Part shown: one piece after another, positions 17,429 through 24,376 of the stretch
How positions within the stretch are numbered: the stretch's first letter is position 1
Layout of the letters: every line of letters begins with the position of its first letter
The notes under the pieces: generated by a model
The model's input: only the letters and a program-made list of their open reading frames with translations
Databases searched by the model: none
What the model was told of the DNA's origin: nothing
Translations under genes and position numbers: made by a program
NCBI RefSeq assembly: GCF_025917005.1
Contig: NZ_CP078091.1
Coordinates: 1,116,001 to 1,180,000 of the forward strand
DNA length: 64,000 nt
Source: Porphyrobacter sp. ULC335
GTDB lineage: Bacteria; Pseudomonadota; Alphaproteobacteria; Sphingomonadales; Sphingomonadaceae
Reading direction: 5' to 3'

Positions 17429-18120
17429 ACTGGTTGATGGCCGCGCTGCGTTCGCTTGCCTTCTATGTGCTGTTCTACAGCGGCAGCGCGCTGCTGGTGA
17501 TTGCATCGGTGGTCGCCGTGGCGGCGCAGCGGCGCTGGCTGCGCTGCGTGGTGGCGCGCTGGGGGCACTGGCACCTGTGGTGCGTGAACAACTTGCTGGG
17601 GATCGAAGTGGTGCTCGACGGCACCCTGCCCGAAGGCCCGATGCTGGTGGCGATGAAGCACGAAAGCTACTTCGAAGCGATCGATACCCCGCGCCTGTTT
17701 CCCTATCCGGCCGTGTTCGCCAAACAGGAGCTGTTCCGCATTCCCGGCTGGGGTTATTCGGCGATTGTCTACGGCCTGGTGCCGGTCGCGCGGGGCGAAG
17801 GCGCGCGGGCATTGCGGGCGATGATCGCGAGCGCCAAGGAGCGGGTAGCGGCGGGACGGCCGCTGGTAATCTTCCCGGAAGGGACACGGGTGGCCCACGG
17901 CACAACGCCGCCGCTTCAGGCCGGGTTTGCGGGTCTCTACAAGCTGCTCGGCCTGCCGGTGGTACCCATCGCGGTCGATAGCGGCGCGGCCTATCACCAC
18001 ATCGTCAAGCGCCCGGGGCGGATCACCTACAAGATTGGCGAGACGATCCCCGCAGGCCTCCCGCGCGAGGATGTCGAGGCGCGGGTGCATGCGGCGATCA
18101 ATGCGCTGAACGAAGCGTAG
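17425..18120 (+). CDS. Lysophospholipid acyltransferase (PlsC family)
   Basis: A 231-residue membrane-associated acyltransferase. Translation can start at TTG 17425 (overlapping the previous stop codon) or ATG 17437. A hydrophobic N-terminal helix (FYVLFYSGSALLVIASVVAVAA) is followed by the catalytic block MKHESYFEAIDT, which has His-x4-Glu instead of the classical His-x4-Asp, as often seen in alphaproteobacterial members, and by VIFPEGTRVAHG, the second family motif. KQELF and VPVAR lie between them. It would transfer an acyl group to a lysophosphatidic acid or a related lipid during phospholipid synthesis. It ends the ftsE-ftsX-ydcF run and is followed by the first parS element. Confidence 0.88.
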   Translation: MNWLMAALRSLAFYVLFYSGSALLVIASVVAVAAQRRWLRCVVARWGHWHLWCVNNLLGIEVVLDGTLPEGPMLVAMKHESYFEAIDTPRLFPYPAVFAKQELFRIPGWGYSAIVYGLVPVARGEGARALRAMIASAKERVAAGRPLVIFPEGTRVAHGTTPPLQAGFAGLYKLLGLPVVPIAVDSGAAYHHIVKRPGRITYKIGETIPAGLPREDVEARVHAAINALNEA

Positions 18121-18157
18121 GCCGGGGCTTGATCCTATGCAGGGGCCGCCAGATCAT

Positions 18158-18201
18158 GGTTAGACCCCGTCTAGACGCCCCTTAGACCCCTTCCAGCCCT
18201 G
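18158..18201 (-). repeat. Four 11-bp G-rich repeats beside parS, copy A
   Basis: Read on the minus strand away from parS, units of exactly 11 bp begin at 18201, 18190, 18179 and 18168: CAGGGCTGGAA, GGGGTCTAAGG, GGCGTCTAGAC, GGGGTCTAACC. The consensus with the other two copies is GGGGTCTAGnn. The first unit starts 12 bp from the end of parS. It lies in the 120-bp gap between plsC and the convergent hisC-tyrA gene. Confidence 0.85.
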
Positions 18202-18213
18202 CGCTGTAGCGTC

Positions 18214-18229
18214 TGTTCCACGTGAAACA
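18214..18229 (-). promoter_or_regulatory. parS: parS-like ParB-binding site A
   Basis: TGTTCCACGTGAAACA on the plus strand matches the bacterial parS consensus TGTTTCACGTGAAACA at 15 of 16 bases. On the strand that leads into the G-rich repeats it reads TGTTTCACGTGGAACA, identical to site B. It is intergenic, just outside the stop codon of hisC-tyrA. Confidence 0.85.
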
Positions 18230-18242
18230 TTGCCCGGACGGC

Positions 18243-20249
18243 CTATTCGCCGTGTTCCCGCCCGAAATCGGGCCGCTCGTCGTCCTGACCCTGTTCGATG
18301 ACCGCACGCCGGATCGCACGGGTGCGGGTGAAGAGGTCGAACAGCGTGTCCCCGTCACCCGAACGGATCGCGCGTTGCAGCGCGGTGAGATCCTCGGTGA
18401 AGCGGCCGAGCATCTCGAGCACCGCACCCTTGTTGGTCAGGAACACATCGCGCCACATGACGGGATCGGATGCGGCAATGCGGGTGAAATCGCGGAAGCC
18501 CCCGGCGGAATACTTGATGACCTCGCTCTGCGTCACATCCTCCAGATCGCTGGCGGTGCCGACGATGGTGTAGGCGATAAGGTGCGGGATGTGGCTGGTG
18601 ACGGCGAGCACCAGATCGTGGTGGGCGGCGTCCATCAGCTCGACCTTCGAGCCGAGCTGCGTCCAAAAGTCCGACAAGGCTTCCAGCGCTGCCGGATCGA
18701 CGCCTTCGGGCGGGGTGATGATGCACCAGCGGCCGGCGAACAGCGTCGCAAAGCCGGCATCAGGCCCGCTCTGCTCGGTTCCGGCCACGGGGTGCGCGGG
18801 GATGATGCAAGCGCTCGGCAGCGCAGCGGCAAGGGCATCGGCGACCGCCTCCTTGGACGAGCCGACATCGCTGATGATTGCGCTGGGTAAGAGGCCGGGG
18901 GCGATGGCCTTCGCGGCATCCTCCATCGCGCCGACCGGGACGCAGAGGATCACCAGATCCGCATTCGCGACGGCATCCTCGGCCCGCTCGCACACCGTCT
19001 CGACCAGACCGCGCTCTGCGGCCCTTTCGCGCACGGCAGCATCGCGGTCCCAGCCGGTGGTGGCGATGGCAAGCCCGCGCGCCTTGATCGCCAGCCCGAT
19101 CGAGCCGCCGAGCAGGCCGAGGCCGATAATCGCGACGGAGCGCACGCTCATGCTGCTACCCCCGCACAGGGTGCGCAAGCAGGCGATCACGCGGGTCATG
19201 TCGTCAGTTTTGCCGATGGTGATGCGCAAGGCATTGGGCAGGCCCTGTGACGGCAGATGGCGGACGGCGTAGCCCGCTTCGGACAACGCCTCCACTGCTT
19301 GCGTCGCGGTCACCTCGCCCTCGAAATGGACGAGCAGGAAGTTCGCTTCACTGGGGGAGGCTGAAAGCCCGTGATTGCCCAGCATCGCGATAGCTTCGGC
19401 GAGCCGGGTGCGTTCACGCGCGTTGTGCTCGCGCGAGGCAGCCACGAAGTCCTGATCGTCCAGCGCGGCGAGCGCGGCCTTCTGCCCGCTGACCGAGACG
19501 TTGAACGCGCCCCGCATGCGGTTGACGAGGTCGATCAGATGCGGCGCTCCGGTCACCCAGCCCACGCGCTCGGACGCGAGGCCATAGGCCTTGGAGAATG
19601 TGCGGCTGACCAGCACGTTCTCGTGCGCCGCCGCCAGTTCGAAGCCCACGCGTTGCAGGGCGGGATCGATATACTCGCCGTAAGCCTCGTCGACGACCAG
19701 CAGCACATCGGCGGGCAGCCCGGCGTGCAGGCGCGCGACCTCGCTGGGCGGCAGGAAAGTGCCGACCGGATTGTTAGGGTTGTCGAGCAGCACGACCTTC
19801 GTCCGCCCGGTCACCGCGGCCAGCAGATTGTCGACACTCGCGGCGTAGTTATCGTCCGCCGCCAGCACCGGCGTTGCGCCGATCTTCTGCGCGAGCAGCG
19901 GGTAGAGCGAGAAGGAATAGCGCGAAGCCAGCACCTCGTCCCCCGGCCCGCACAGGGCCTGCACCGCGCAATGCAGCAGCTCGCCCGAACCCGTGCCGCA
20001 CACGATCCGGTCAGCGTCGAGCCCATGCACTTCGGCGATCTTCTCGCGCAAGCCGCGGGCATCGGGATCGGGATAGTCCGCCGCGACATGGCCTTCGACA
20101 AGCGCCGCCAGTGCCGCCGGGCTGCTTCCCAGCGGGTTTTCATTGGCCGACAGCTTCACCAGCGGCTTTCCGCTCGCCGATTTGGACTTGCCCGGCACAT
20201 AGGCGTGAATCTGTGCGATCCAGGGCTTGGGTTGGGGTCTGGTGCTCAT
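18243..20249 (-). CDS. HisC-TyrA fusion: PLP aminotransferase plus prephenate dehydrogenase
   Basis: One frame of 668 residues covers two enzymes usually made separately. Residues 1-365 are a histidinol-phosphate/aromatic aminotransferase: [30 protein letters not shown] and the PLP-lysine motif [17 protein letters not shown]. From Met at 19151 the second part starts as a complete TyrA: NAD site [45 protein letters not shown], and [19 protein letters not shown]. The joint is TGC GGG GGT AGC AGC ATG, so a five-G run decides it: one extra G would give TGC GGG GGG TAG and a separate tyrA starting four bases later. Either a natural bifunctional enzyme of tyrosine (and possibly histidine) synthesis, or a one-base sequencing error. 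Start chosen at ATG 20249; the frame is open to 20285. Confidence 0.9.
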   Translation of the reverse strand: MSTRPQPKPWIAQIHAYVPGKSKSASGKPLVKLSANENPLGSSPAALAALVEGHVAADYPDPDARGLREKIAEVHGLDADRIVCGTGSGELLHCAVQALCGPGDEVLASRYSFSLYPLLAQKIGATPVLAADDNYAASVDNLLAAVTGRTKVVLLDNPNNPVGTFLPPSEVARLHAGLPADVLLVVDEAYGEYIDPALQRVGFELAAAHENVLVSRTFSKAYGLASERVGWVTGAPHLIDLVNRMRGAFNVSVSGQKAALAALDDQDFVAASREHNARERTRLAEAIAMLGNHGLSASPSEANFLLVHFEGEVTATQAVEALSEAGYAVRHLPSQGLPNALRITIGKTDDMTRVIACLRTLCGGSSMSVRSVAIIGLGLLGGSIGLAIKARGLAIATTGWDRDAAVRERAAERGLVETVCERAEDAVANADLVILCVPVGAMEDAAKAIAPGLLPSAIISDVGSSKEAVADALAAALPSACIIPAHPVAGTEQSGPDAGFATLFAGRWCIITPPEGVDPAALEALSDFWTQLGSKVELMDAAHHDLVLAVTSHIPHLIAYTIVGTASDLEDVTQSEVIKYSAGGFRDFTRIAASDPVMWRDVFLTNKGAVLEMLGRFTEDLTALQRAIRSGDGDTLFDLFTRTRAIRRAVIEQGQDDERPDFGREHGE

Positions 20250-20276
20250 CGCAAGCCCGATTATAGAAAAACAGCC

Positions 20277-20348
20277 CTTCGACAAGCTTGGGACGAGCGG
20301 TTATGGGGGCGAGCCTCAAAAAACCCGCCCGTGCCGAGCCTGTCGAAG
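20277..20348. repeat. REP-like imperfect palindrome between hisC and metX
   Basis: Left arm CTTCGACAAGCTTGGGACGA (20277 on) and right arm ending GTGCCGAGCCTGTCGAAG (to 20348) are imperfect inverted copies over about 24 bases with a 23-bp centre. CTTCGACAAGCT/AGCCTGTCGAAG palindromes of this kind are common dispersed repeats in many proteobacterial genomes. It fills nearly all of the gap between the divergent hisC-tyrA and metX genes. Confidence 0.7.
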
Positions 20349-20376
20349 CACTGTCGTTCCTCCGGTAAAGTGCCAA

Positions 20377-21468
20377 GTGTCGAACTCTTCGCCCGTCTTC
20401 TCTCTCGCCCAACCCCTGCCGCTCGATAGCGGACAGGTGCTTGAAGGCGCGCAGATCGCCTACGAGACCTATGGCACGCTCGCTGCGGACAAGAGCAATG
20501 CGGTGCTGGTGTGCCACGCGCTGACCGGTGACCAGTATCTTGCCAGCCCGCACCCGATCACCGGCAAGCCCGGTTGGTGGGAGCGGATGGTCGGCCCGGG
20601 CAAGCCGATCGATACCGACCGCCACTTCGTCATCTGCGCCAATGTCATCGGCAGCTGCATGGGATCGAGCGGCCCCGCCAGTCTTGCGCCCGACGGCCAG
20701 CCTTACGCGATGCGGTTCCCCGTCATCACCATCCGCGACATGGTGCGCGGGCTGGTGGCGCTGCTTGACGGGTTGGGGATCGACAGGCTTCACGCCGTGG
20801 TTGGCGGCTCGATGGGCGGCATGCAGGCGCTCAGCCTCGCCGCCAACTGGCCCCAGCGTGCCGCGCGCGTGCTGGTGATCGCTTCGACCGCGCGCCATTC
20901 GGCACAGAATATCGCCTTTCACGAGGTCGGGCGGCAGGCGATCATGGCCGACCCCGCCTGGGCCGAAGGCGATTATTACGCGAGCGATGCCAAGCCCGAC
21001 AATGGCCTCGCCGTGGCGCGGATGGCGGCGCATATCACGTACCTTTCGGAGGCGGGCCTCACCGAGAAATTCGGGCGGCGCTTGCAGGACCGCGAGGCCA
21101 AGGGTTTCGGATTCGACGCCGAGTTTCAGGTCGAAAGCTACCTCAGATATCAAGGCAGCGGCTTCACCCGGCGCTTCGATGCCAACAGCTACCTCTACAT
21201 CACCCGCGCGATGGACTATTTCGACATCGCCGAGGAACACGGCGGCAAGCTTGCCAATGCCTTCGCGGGAACGCAGGCGCGGTTCTGCATCGTCAGCTTC
21301 GACACCGACTGGCTGTATCCCACCGCCGAAAGCCGCCACGTGGTCCACGCGCTCAATGCGGCGGGCGCGAAGGTCAGCTTTGTCGAACTGTCCGCGCCGC
21401 ATGGGCACGACAGCTTCCTGCTCGAGCATGACCAGCTCGACCGCGTGGTGAAGGGGTTTGTCGAATGA
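20377..21468 (+). CDS. metX: Homoserine O-acetyltransferase MetX
   Basis: A 363-residue alpha/beta-hydrolase-fold acyltransferase, started at GTG 20377; the frame is open further up, but the upstream part only translates the REP-like palindrome. Conserved blocks are [22 protein letters not shown], the nucleophile elbow [10 protein letters not shown] (Ser near residue 145), [14 protein letters not shown], and the acid and base in SFDTDWLYP and SAPHGHDSF. MetX makes O-acetylhomoserine (or O-succinylhomoserine) for methionine synthesis in the cytoplasm. The metW gene overlaps its end by four bases (ATGA), the usual metX-metW unit of alphaproteobacteria. I see no SAM-II riboswitch in front of it. 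Confidence 0.93.
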   Translation: MSNSSPVFSLAQPLPLDSGQVLEGAQIAYETYGTLAADKSNAVLVCHALTGDQYLASPHPITGKPGWWERMVGPGKPIDTDRHFVICANVIGSCMGSSGPASLAPDGQPYAMRFPVITIRDMVRGLVALLDGLGIDRLHAVVGGSMGGMQALSLAANWPQRAARVLVIASTARHSAQNIAFHEVGRQAIMADPAWAEGDYYASDAKPDNGLAVARMAAHITYLSEAGLTEKFGRRLQDREAKGFGFDAEFQVESYLRYQGSGFTRRFDANSYLYITRAMDYFDIAEEHGGKLANAFAGTQARFCIVSFDTDWLYPTAESRHVVHALNAAGAKVSFVELSAPHGHDSFLLEHDQLDRVVKGFVE

Positions 21469-22052
21469 GCTTGCGCCCCGACCTTGCCGCCATCGCCGCG
21501 CATGTCGCGCCCGGCAGCCGGGTGCTCGATATCGGCTGCGGCGACGGCGCACTGATGGCGGAGCTGGAAAGCGCCAGCGGCTGCGATGCGCGCGGCATGG
21601 AGTTGGACGGCGCGCTGGTCGAGCGCTGCGTGTCGCGGGGCCTGAGCGTGGTGCAGGGCGACGCCAATCTCGACCTTGCCGAATATCCCGACAAGGCGTT
21701 CGATTACGCGATCCTCAGCCAGACCCTCCAGACCGCGACCCGGCCCGATCTGATGCTTGACGAGCTGCTGCGGGTGGGGCGGCGGGCCTTCGTATCGTTC
21801 CCGAACTTCGCGCATTGGCGCACCCGTGCCGCGCTGATGTTCGGCGGGCGGATGCCGGTCACACGCGCGCTTCCGGTCAGCTGGTTCGAGACCCAGAACA
21901 TCCACCACGTCACGGTCGAGGATTTCCGCGATCTTGCGAAGATGAAGGGCGCGGCGATCGAGCGCGCCTGGTTCTTCTCGGGCGAAAAGCAGATCGGCGC
22001 GCCAGCTGCTAACTGGCGCGCCGAATTCGCAGTGTTCGAGTTAAGTCGGTAA
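21465..22052 (+). CDS. metW: Methionine biosynthesis protein MetW
   Basis: A 195-residue SAM-methyltransferase-fold protein. Motif I is [12 protein letters not shown], followed by [46 protein letters not shown], the hallmark stretch of MetW, and [23 protein letters not shown]. MetW partners MetX and is required for its full activity in several alphaproteobacteria. It overlaps metX by four bases, so the two should be made in fixed ratio. It converges with the VOC gene two bases after its stop codon. Confidence 0.93.
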   Translation: MSLRPDLAAIAAHVAPGSRVLDIGCGDGALMAELESASGCDARGMELDGALVERCVSRGLSVVQGDANLDLAEYPDKAFDYAILSQTLQTATRPDLMLDELLRVGRRAFVSFPNFAHWRTRAALMFGGRMPVTRALPVSWFETQNIHHVTVEDFRDLAKMKGAAIERAWFFSGEKQIGAPAANWRAEFAVFELSR

Positions 22053-22054
22053 GA

Positions 22055-22447
22055 TCAGCCCGCGCGGTGCAGCATGCACAGCTTGTGGCCATCCAGATCG
22101 AGCACATAGCCGAGGTTCAGCGTGCCCATCGGGCCGACGCGCGGGCCCGGGGGGTCTTCGATCGACTTGCCACCCGCAGCCACGGCCGCATCGTGGAAGG
22201 CCTGCACCTGCTCAAGGCTGTCGCAGGCAAAGCCGACGGTCGAACCGTTCGAGCAGGTCGCGGGCGAATCGTTGATCGGCTCGCTGATCGAGAACATCCC
22301 GCCATTGTGCATCCAGAAGGCGCGCTTGTGGCCGGTGGCGGCGACGTTGATCATTCCCGGCCCTGCGCCGAGCGTGGCGAGCACGCTATCGTAGAACGCC
22401 TTGGCCCGGTCGAAATCGCTGGTTCCGAGCATGATGTGACTGAACAT
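22055..22447 (-). CDS. VOC family protein (glyoxalase/bleomycin-resistance fold)
   Basis: A 130-residue single-domain VOC protein, started at ATG 22447 with GAGGAGACGG upstream. It begins MFSHIMLGTSDFDRAKAFYDSVL, the typical first beta-alpha unit with a metal-ligand His, and ends GYVLDLDGHKLCMLHRAG. Such small cytoplasmic proteins form dimers with metal-centred active sites and act in dioxygenase, isomerase or resistance reactions. Nothing in the neighbourhood indicates a substrate. It is a single-gene unit between convergent metW and divergent 22569. Confidence 0.85.
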   Translation of the reverse strand: MFSHIMLGTSDFDRAKAFYDSVLATLGAGPGMINVAATGHKRAFWMHNGGMFSISEPINDSPATCSNGSTVGFACDSLEQVQAFHDAAVAAGGKSIEDPPGPRVGPMGTLNLGYVLDLDGHKLCMLHRAG

Positions 22448-22568
22448 GTAAATCCGTCTCCTCTCATAGGACGGGTTGCGGATTAGGACGGATTTTCGTC
22501 CTCGACAATCGGCAATCTTCGGCGATTCCGGTAGCCACAGGTTCATTTCGCAGGGCATAGGTAAGGTC

Positions 22569-22958
22569 ATGCTCATGCCCCTCCTCCTTGCCGCGCTGGC
22601 GCTTCAGGATGCCCCGCCTGTTGCCGCGCCAACCCCGCCCGCAGATGTCATCGCAATCGAGGAACTGCCGATCAAGGAGGCCGCCGCCACCCGCTGCGCA
22701 TTGGCCTTTGCCACCGTCAGCCGCTGGCAGAAGGCGCAGGACCCGCGCGGTGCGGCCTATCCCGATGTCGAAGCAACCGGCGGACGCGAATTCTTCGTGC
22801 AGGTGATGGCCAAGCTGATGGACAAGGGGCTCACGCGGGAAAACATCGTTATGATCGCCAGCAAGGGGGTCGATAGCAACGACAATCCCGAAGGCGACGC
22901 CCGGATTGCAGCGATGATGCCTGCTTGCGAGCTGATGAAATCCTCCGCCGGATTGTAA
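22569..22958 (+). CDS. Small exported protein of unknown function
   Basis: A 129-residue protein started at ATG 22569 (TAAGG just upstream); the frame is open from 22476 but the first part is poor. A signal peptide (MLMPLLLAALALQDAPPVAA) is followed by a short helical domain with one repeated Cys pair: AATRCALAFATVSRWQKAQ and MMPACELMKSS. The two cysteines could form a disulfide after export. I do not recognise the family with certainty. It stands alone between the VOC gene and the FzlA-like gene. Confidence 0.65.
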   Translation: MLMPLLLAALALQDAPPVAAPTPPADVIAIEELPIKEAAATRCALAFATVSRWQKAQDPRGAAYPDVEATGGREFFVQVMAKLMDKGLTRENIVMIASKGVDSNDNPEGDARIAAMMPACELMKSSAGL

Positions 22959-23019
22959 GCACACGACATATCCCCGCGCCTGCCCCGGCGAGCGCTGGAT
23001 TCGCCCGCGCAAGTGAGGC

Positions 23020-23703
23020 ATGGAAATAGTCACCATGTGGCTGCTCTATCAATTCCCGCTCTGCCCCTTCAGCCGCAAGATCCGGCTGCTGCTGAGCGAA
23101 AAGAACGTGCCTTTCGATCTGGCGCGCGAGGATCCGTGGGCCGCGTCCGACATGTTCTTCAACCTGAACCCGGCCGGCCGCACGCCGGTGATCGTCAATC
23201 AGGACAAGAACATCACCATCCCCGATAGCCGCGCGATTGCGGAATATTTCGAGGAGACGGTGGATCGCAACCCGATGATCAACGGCACCGCCACCCAGCG
23301 CGCCGAAATCCGCCGTCTGGTCGCGCTGTTCGACGAGAATTTCTACGCCGATGTCACCGCGCCGCTGCTGTCCGAACGCATGAAGAAACGCATGCTGCGC
23401 CTGCCGCCCGATAGCGGCGCGCTGCGCAATGCGATGAAGATGGCGCACGGGCATCTCGACTATCTCGACTGGCTGATCGACAACCGCCCGTGGGTGGCCG
23501 GTTCTACCATGAGCCTCGCCGATCTGGCGGCCGCCGCGCAGATATCGGTCGCGGATTATCTCGGCGGGATTGACTGGGCGGGGCATGAACAATCGCGCGG
23601 CTGGTATGCCGTGTTCAAGAGCCGCCCGAGCTTCCGCCCGTTGCTCACCGAGCGGATGGACGTGATCAAGCCGCCGCCGCATTACGCGCTTCTCGATTCT
23701 TGA
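23020..23703 (+). CDS. fzlA: Glutathione S-transferase-like protein, FzlA type
   Basis: A 227-residue protein of the GST fold. The thioredoxin-like N-domain starts LYQFPLCPFSRKIRLLLSEKNVPFDL and has NPAGRTPVIV and SRAIAEYFEE; the helical C-domain follows. Details match FzlA, the alphaproteobacterial GST relative that binds FtsZ and bends its filaments: the mixed N-terminal pocket, the FDENFY segment after the domain linker, and an ending with PPPHYALLDS like the PPPHY-type tail that FzlA uses to contact FtsZ. Start is ATG 23020 or 23035. If the assignment is right, it helps cell constriction rather than detoxification. A plain GST remains possible. Confidence 0.72.
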   Translation: MEIVTMWLLYQFPLCPFSRKIRLLLSEKNVPFDLAREDPWAASDMFFNLNPAGRTPVIVNQDKNITIPDSRAIAEYFEETVDRNPMINGTATQRAEIRRLVALFDENFYADVTAPLLSERMKKRMLRLPPDSGALRNAMKMAHGHLDYLDWLIDNRPWVAGSTMSLADLAAAAQISVADYLGGIDWAGHEQSRGWYAVFKSRPSFRPLLTERMDVIKPPPHYALLDS

Positions 23704-23704
23704 G

Positions 23705-23814
23705 AATCCTCGCTCACGCGACGTTTTTGCGGGCCTACCGCTTCGCTAATTGAGGCCAGGCGGCCGCAACGCTGCGGCCGCGCGGTCGCGCTTGCGGTTC
23801 ATCGGCGATGAACC
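23705..23814. repeat. Dispersed intergenic repeat with terminal hairpin, copy 1
   Basis: Begins AATCCTCGCTCACGCGA and ends GGTCGCGCTTGCGGTT in a 9-bp hairpin CGGTTCATC-GGC-GATGAACCG. A second hairpin, GCGGCCGCA-ACGC-TGCGGCCGC, lies in the middle. The first and last blocks recur at 42233-42305, where the final hairpin has different bases but the same shape. Confidence 0.6.
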
Positions 23815-23843
23815 GATATAGTGCCTCCTAGAGAGGACATTTC

Positions 23844-24254
23844 ATGGATAACCCCGACCCCCGCACCATCACCGACGCAGAGTGGCGCGAGAAGCTGAAC
23901 CCGATGCAGTATCACATCCTGCGCGAGGCCGGCACCGAACGCGCCTTCACCGGCGAATACGACAAGTTCTATGACGAGGGCGAATATCACTGCGCCGCCT
24001 GTGGCACCCAGCTGTTTTACTCGACCGCGAAGTATAACAGCGGCTGTGGCTGGCCCGCCTTCACCCGTCCGGCGGACGAGGAAGTGATCGAGGAGCACCG
24101 CGACACCGCCTACGGGATGATCCGCACCGAAGTGCGCTGCGGCAAGTGCGGCGGGCACCTTGGCCATGTCTTCCCCGATGGCCCACCCGAACAGGGCGGC
24201 CTGCGTTACTGCATCAATTCGGCCGCGCTGGTCTTCACCCCGGCTGATGGCTGA
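23844..24254 (+). CDS. msrB: Peptide-methionine (R)-S-oxide reductase MsrB
   Basis: A 136-residue protein with all MsrB marks: two zinc CxxC pairs (HCAACGTQLF and RCGKCGGHLGHVF), the conserved GCGWPAF and the active-site block RYCINSAAL with the catalytic Cys. It reduces the R form of methionine sulfoxide in proteins, using thioredoxin. No signal peptide, so cytoplasmic. GAGAGGAC precedes the start. The S-form enzyme, MsrA, is encoded separately at 39159. Confidence 0.95.
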   Translation: MDNPDPRTITDAEWREKLNPMQYHILREAGTERAFTGEYDKFYDEGEYHCAACGTQLFYSTAKYNSGCGWPAFTRPADEEVIEEHRDTAYGMIRTEVRCGKCGGHLGHVFPDGPPEQGGLRYCINSAALVFTPADG

Positions 24255-24376
24255 GCCGTTCTGACGCCGCATTGGGGGAGAGCATGGTAAACGCGGGTTC
24301 ACCCCCGGTTACAACTTGCCTATGCAATGGGCCGCTACCCACCCCGGACAGGGGGGGCATCAGATGGGCAGGGTGA

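Noticed and set aside
15890-17905. 671-codon open frame opposite ftsX, ydcF and plsC
   Set aside because: It spans three well-supported genes with overlapping starts and stops, so it is a shadow.
20250-20376. SAM-II riboswitch in front of metX
   Set aside because: metX is a usual target in alphaproteobacteria, but the conserved pseudoknot core is not seen; the gap is filled by a REP-like palindrome.
21337-21342. Another CACGTG core as a parS candidate
   Set aside because: It lies within metX coding sequence, and the flanks (GCCACGTGGTCC) do not match the rest of parS; no G-rich repeats nearby.
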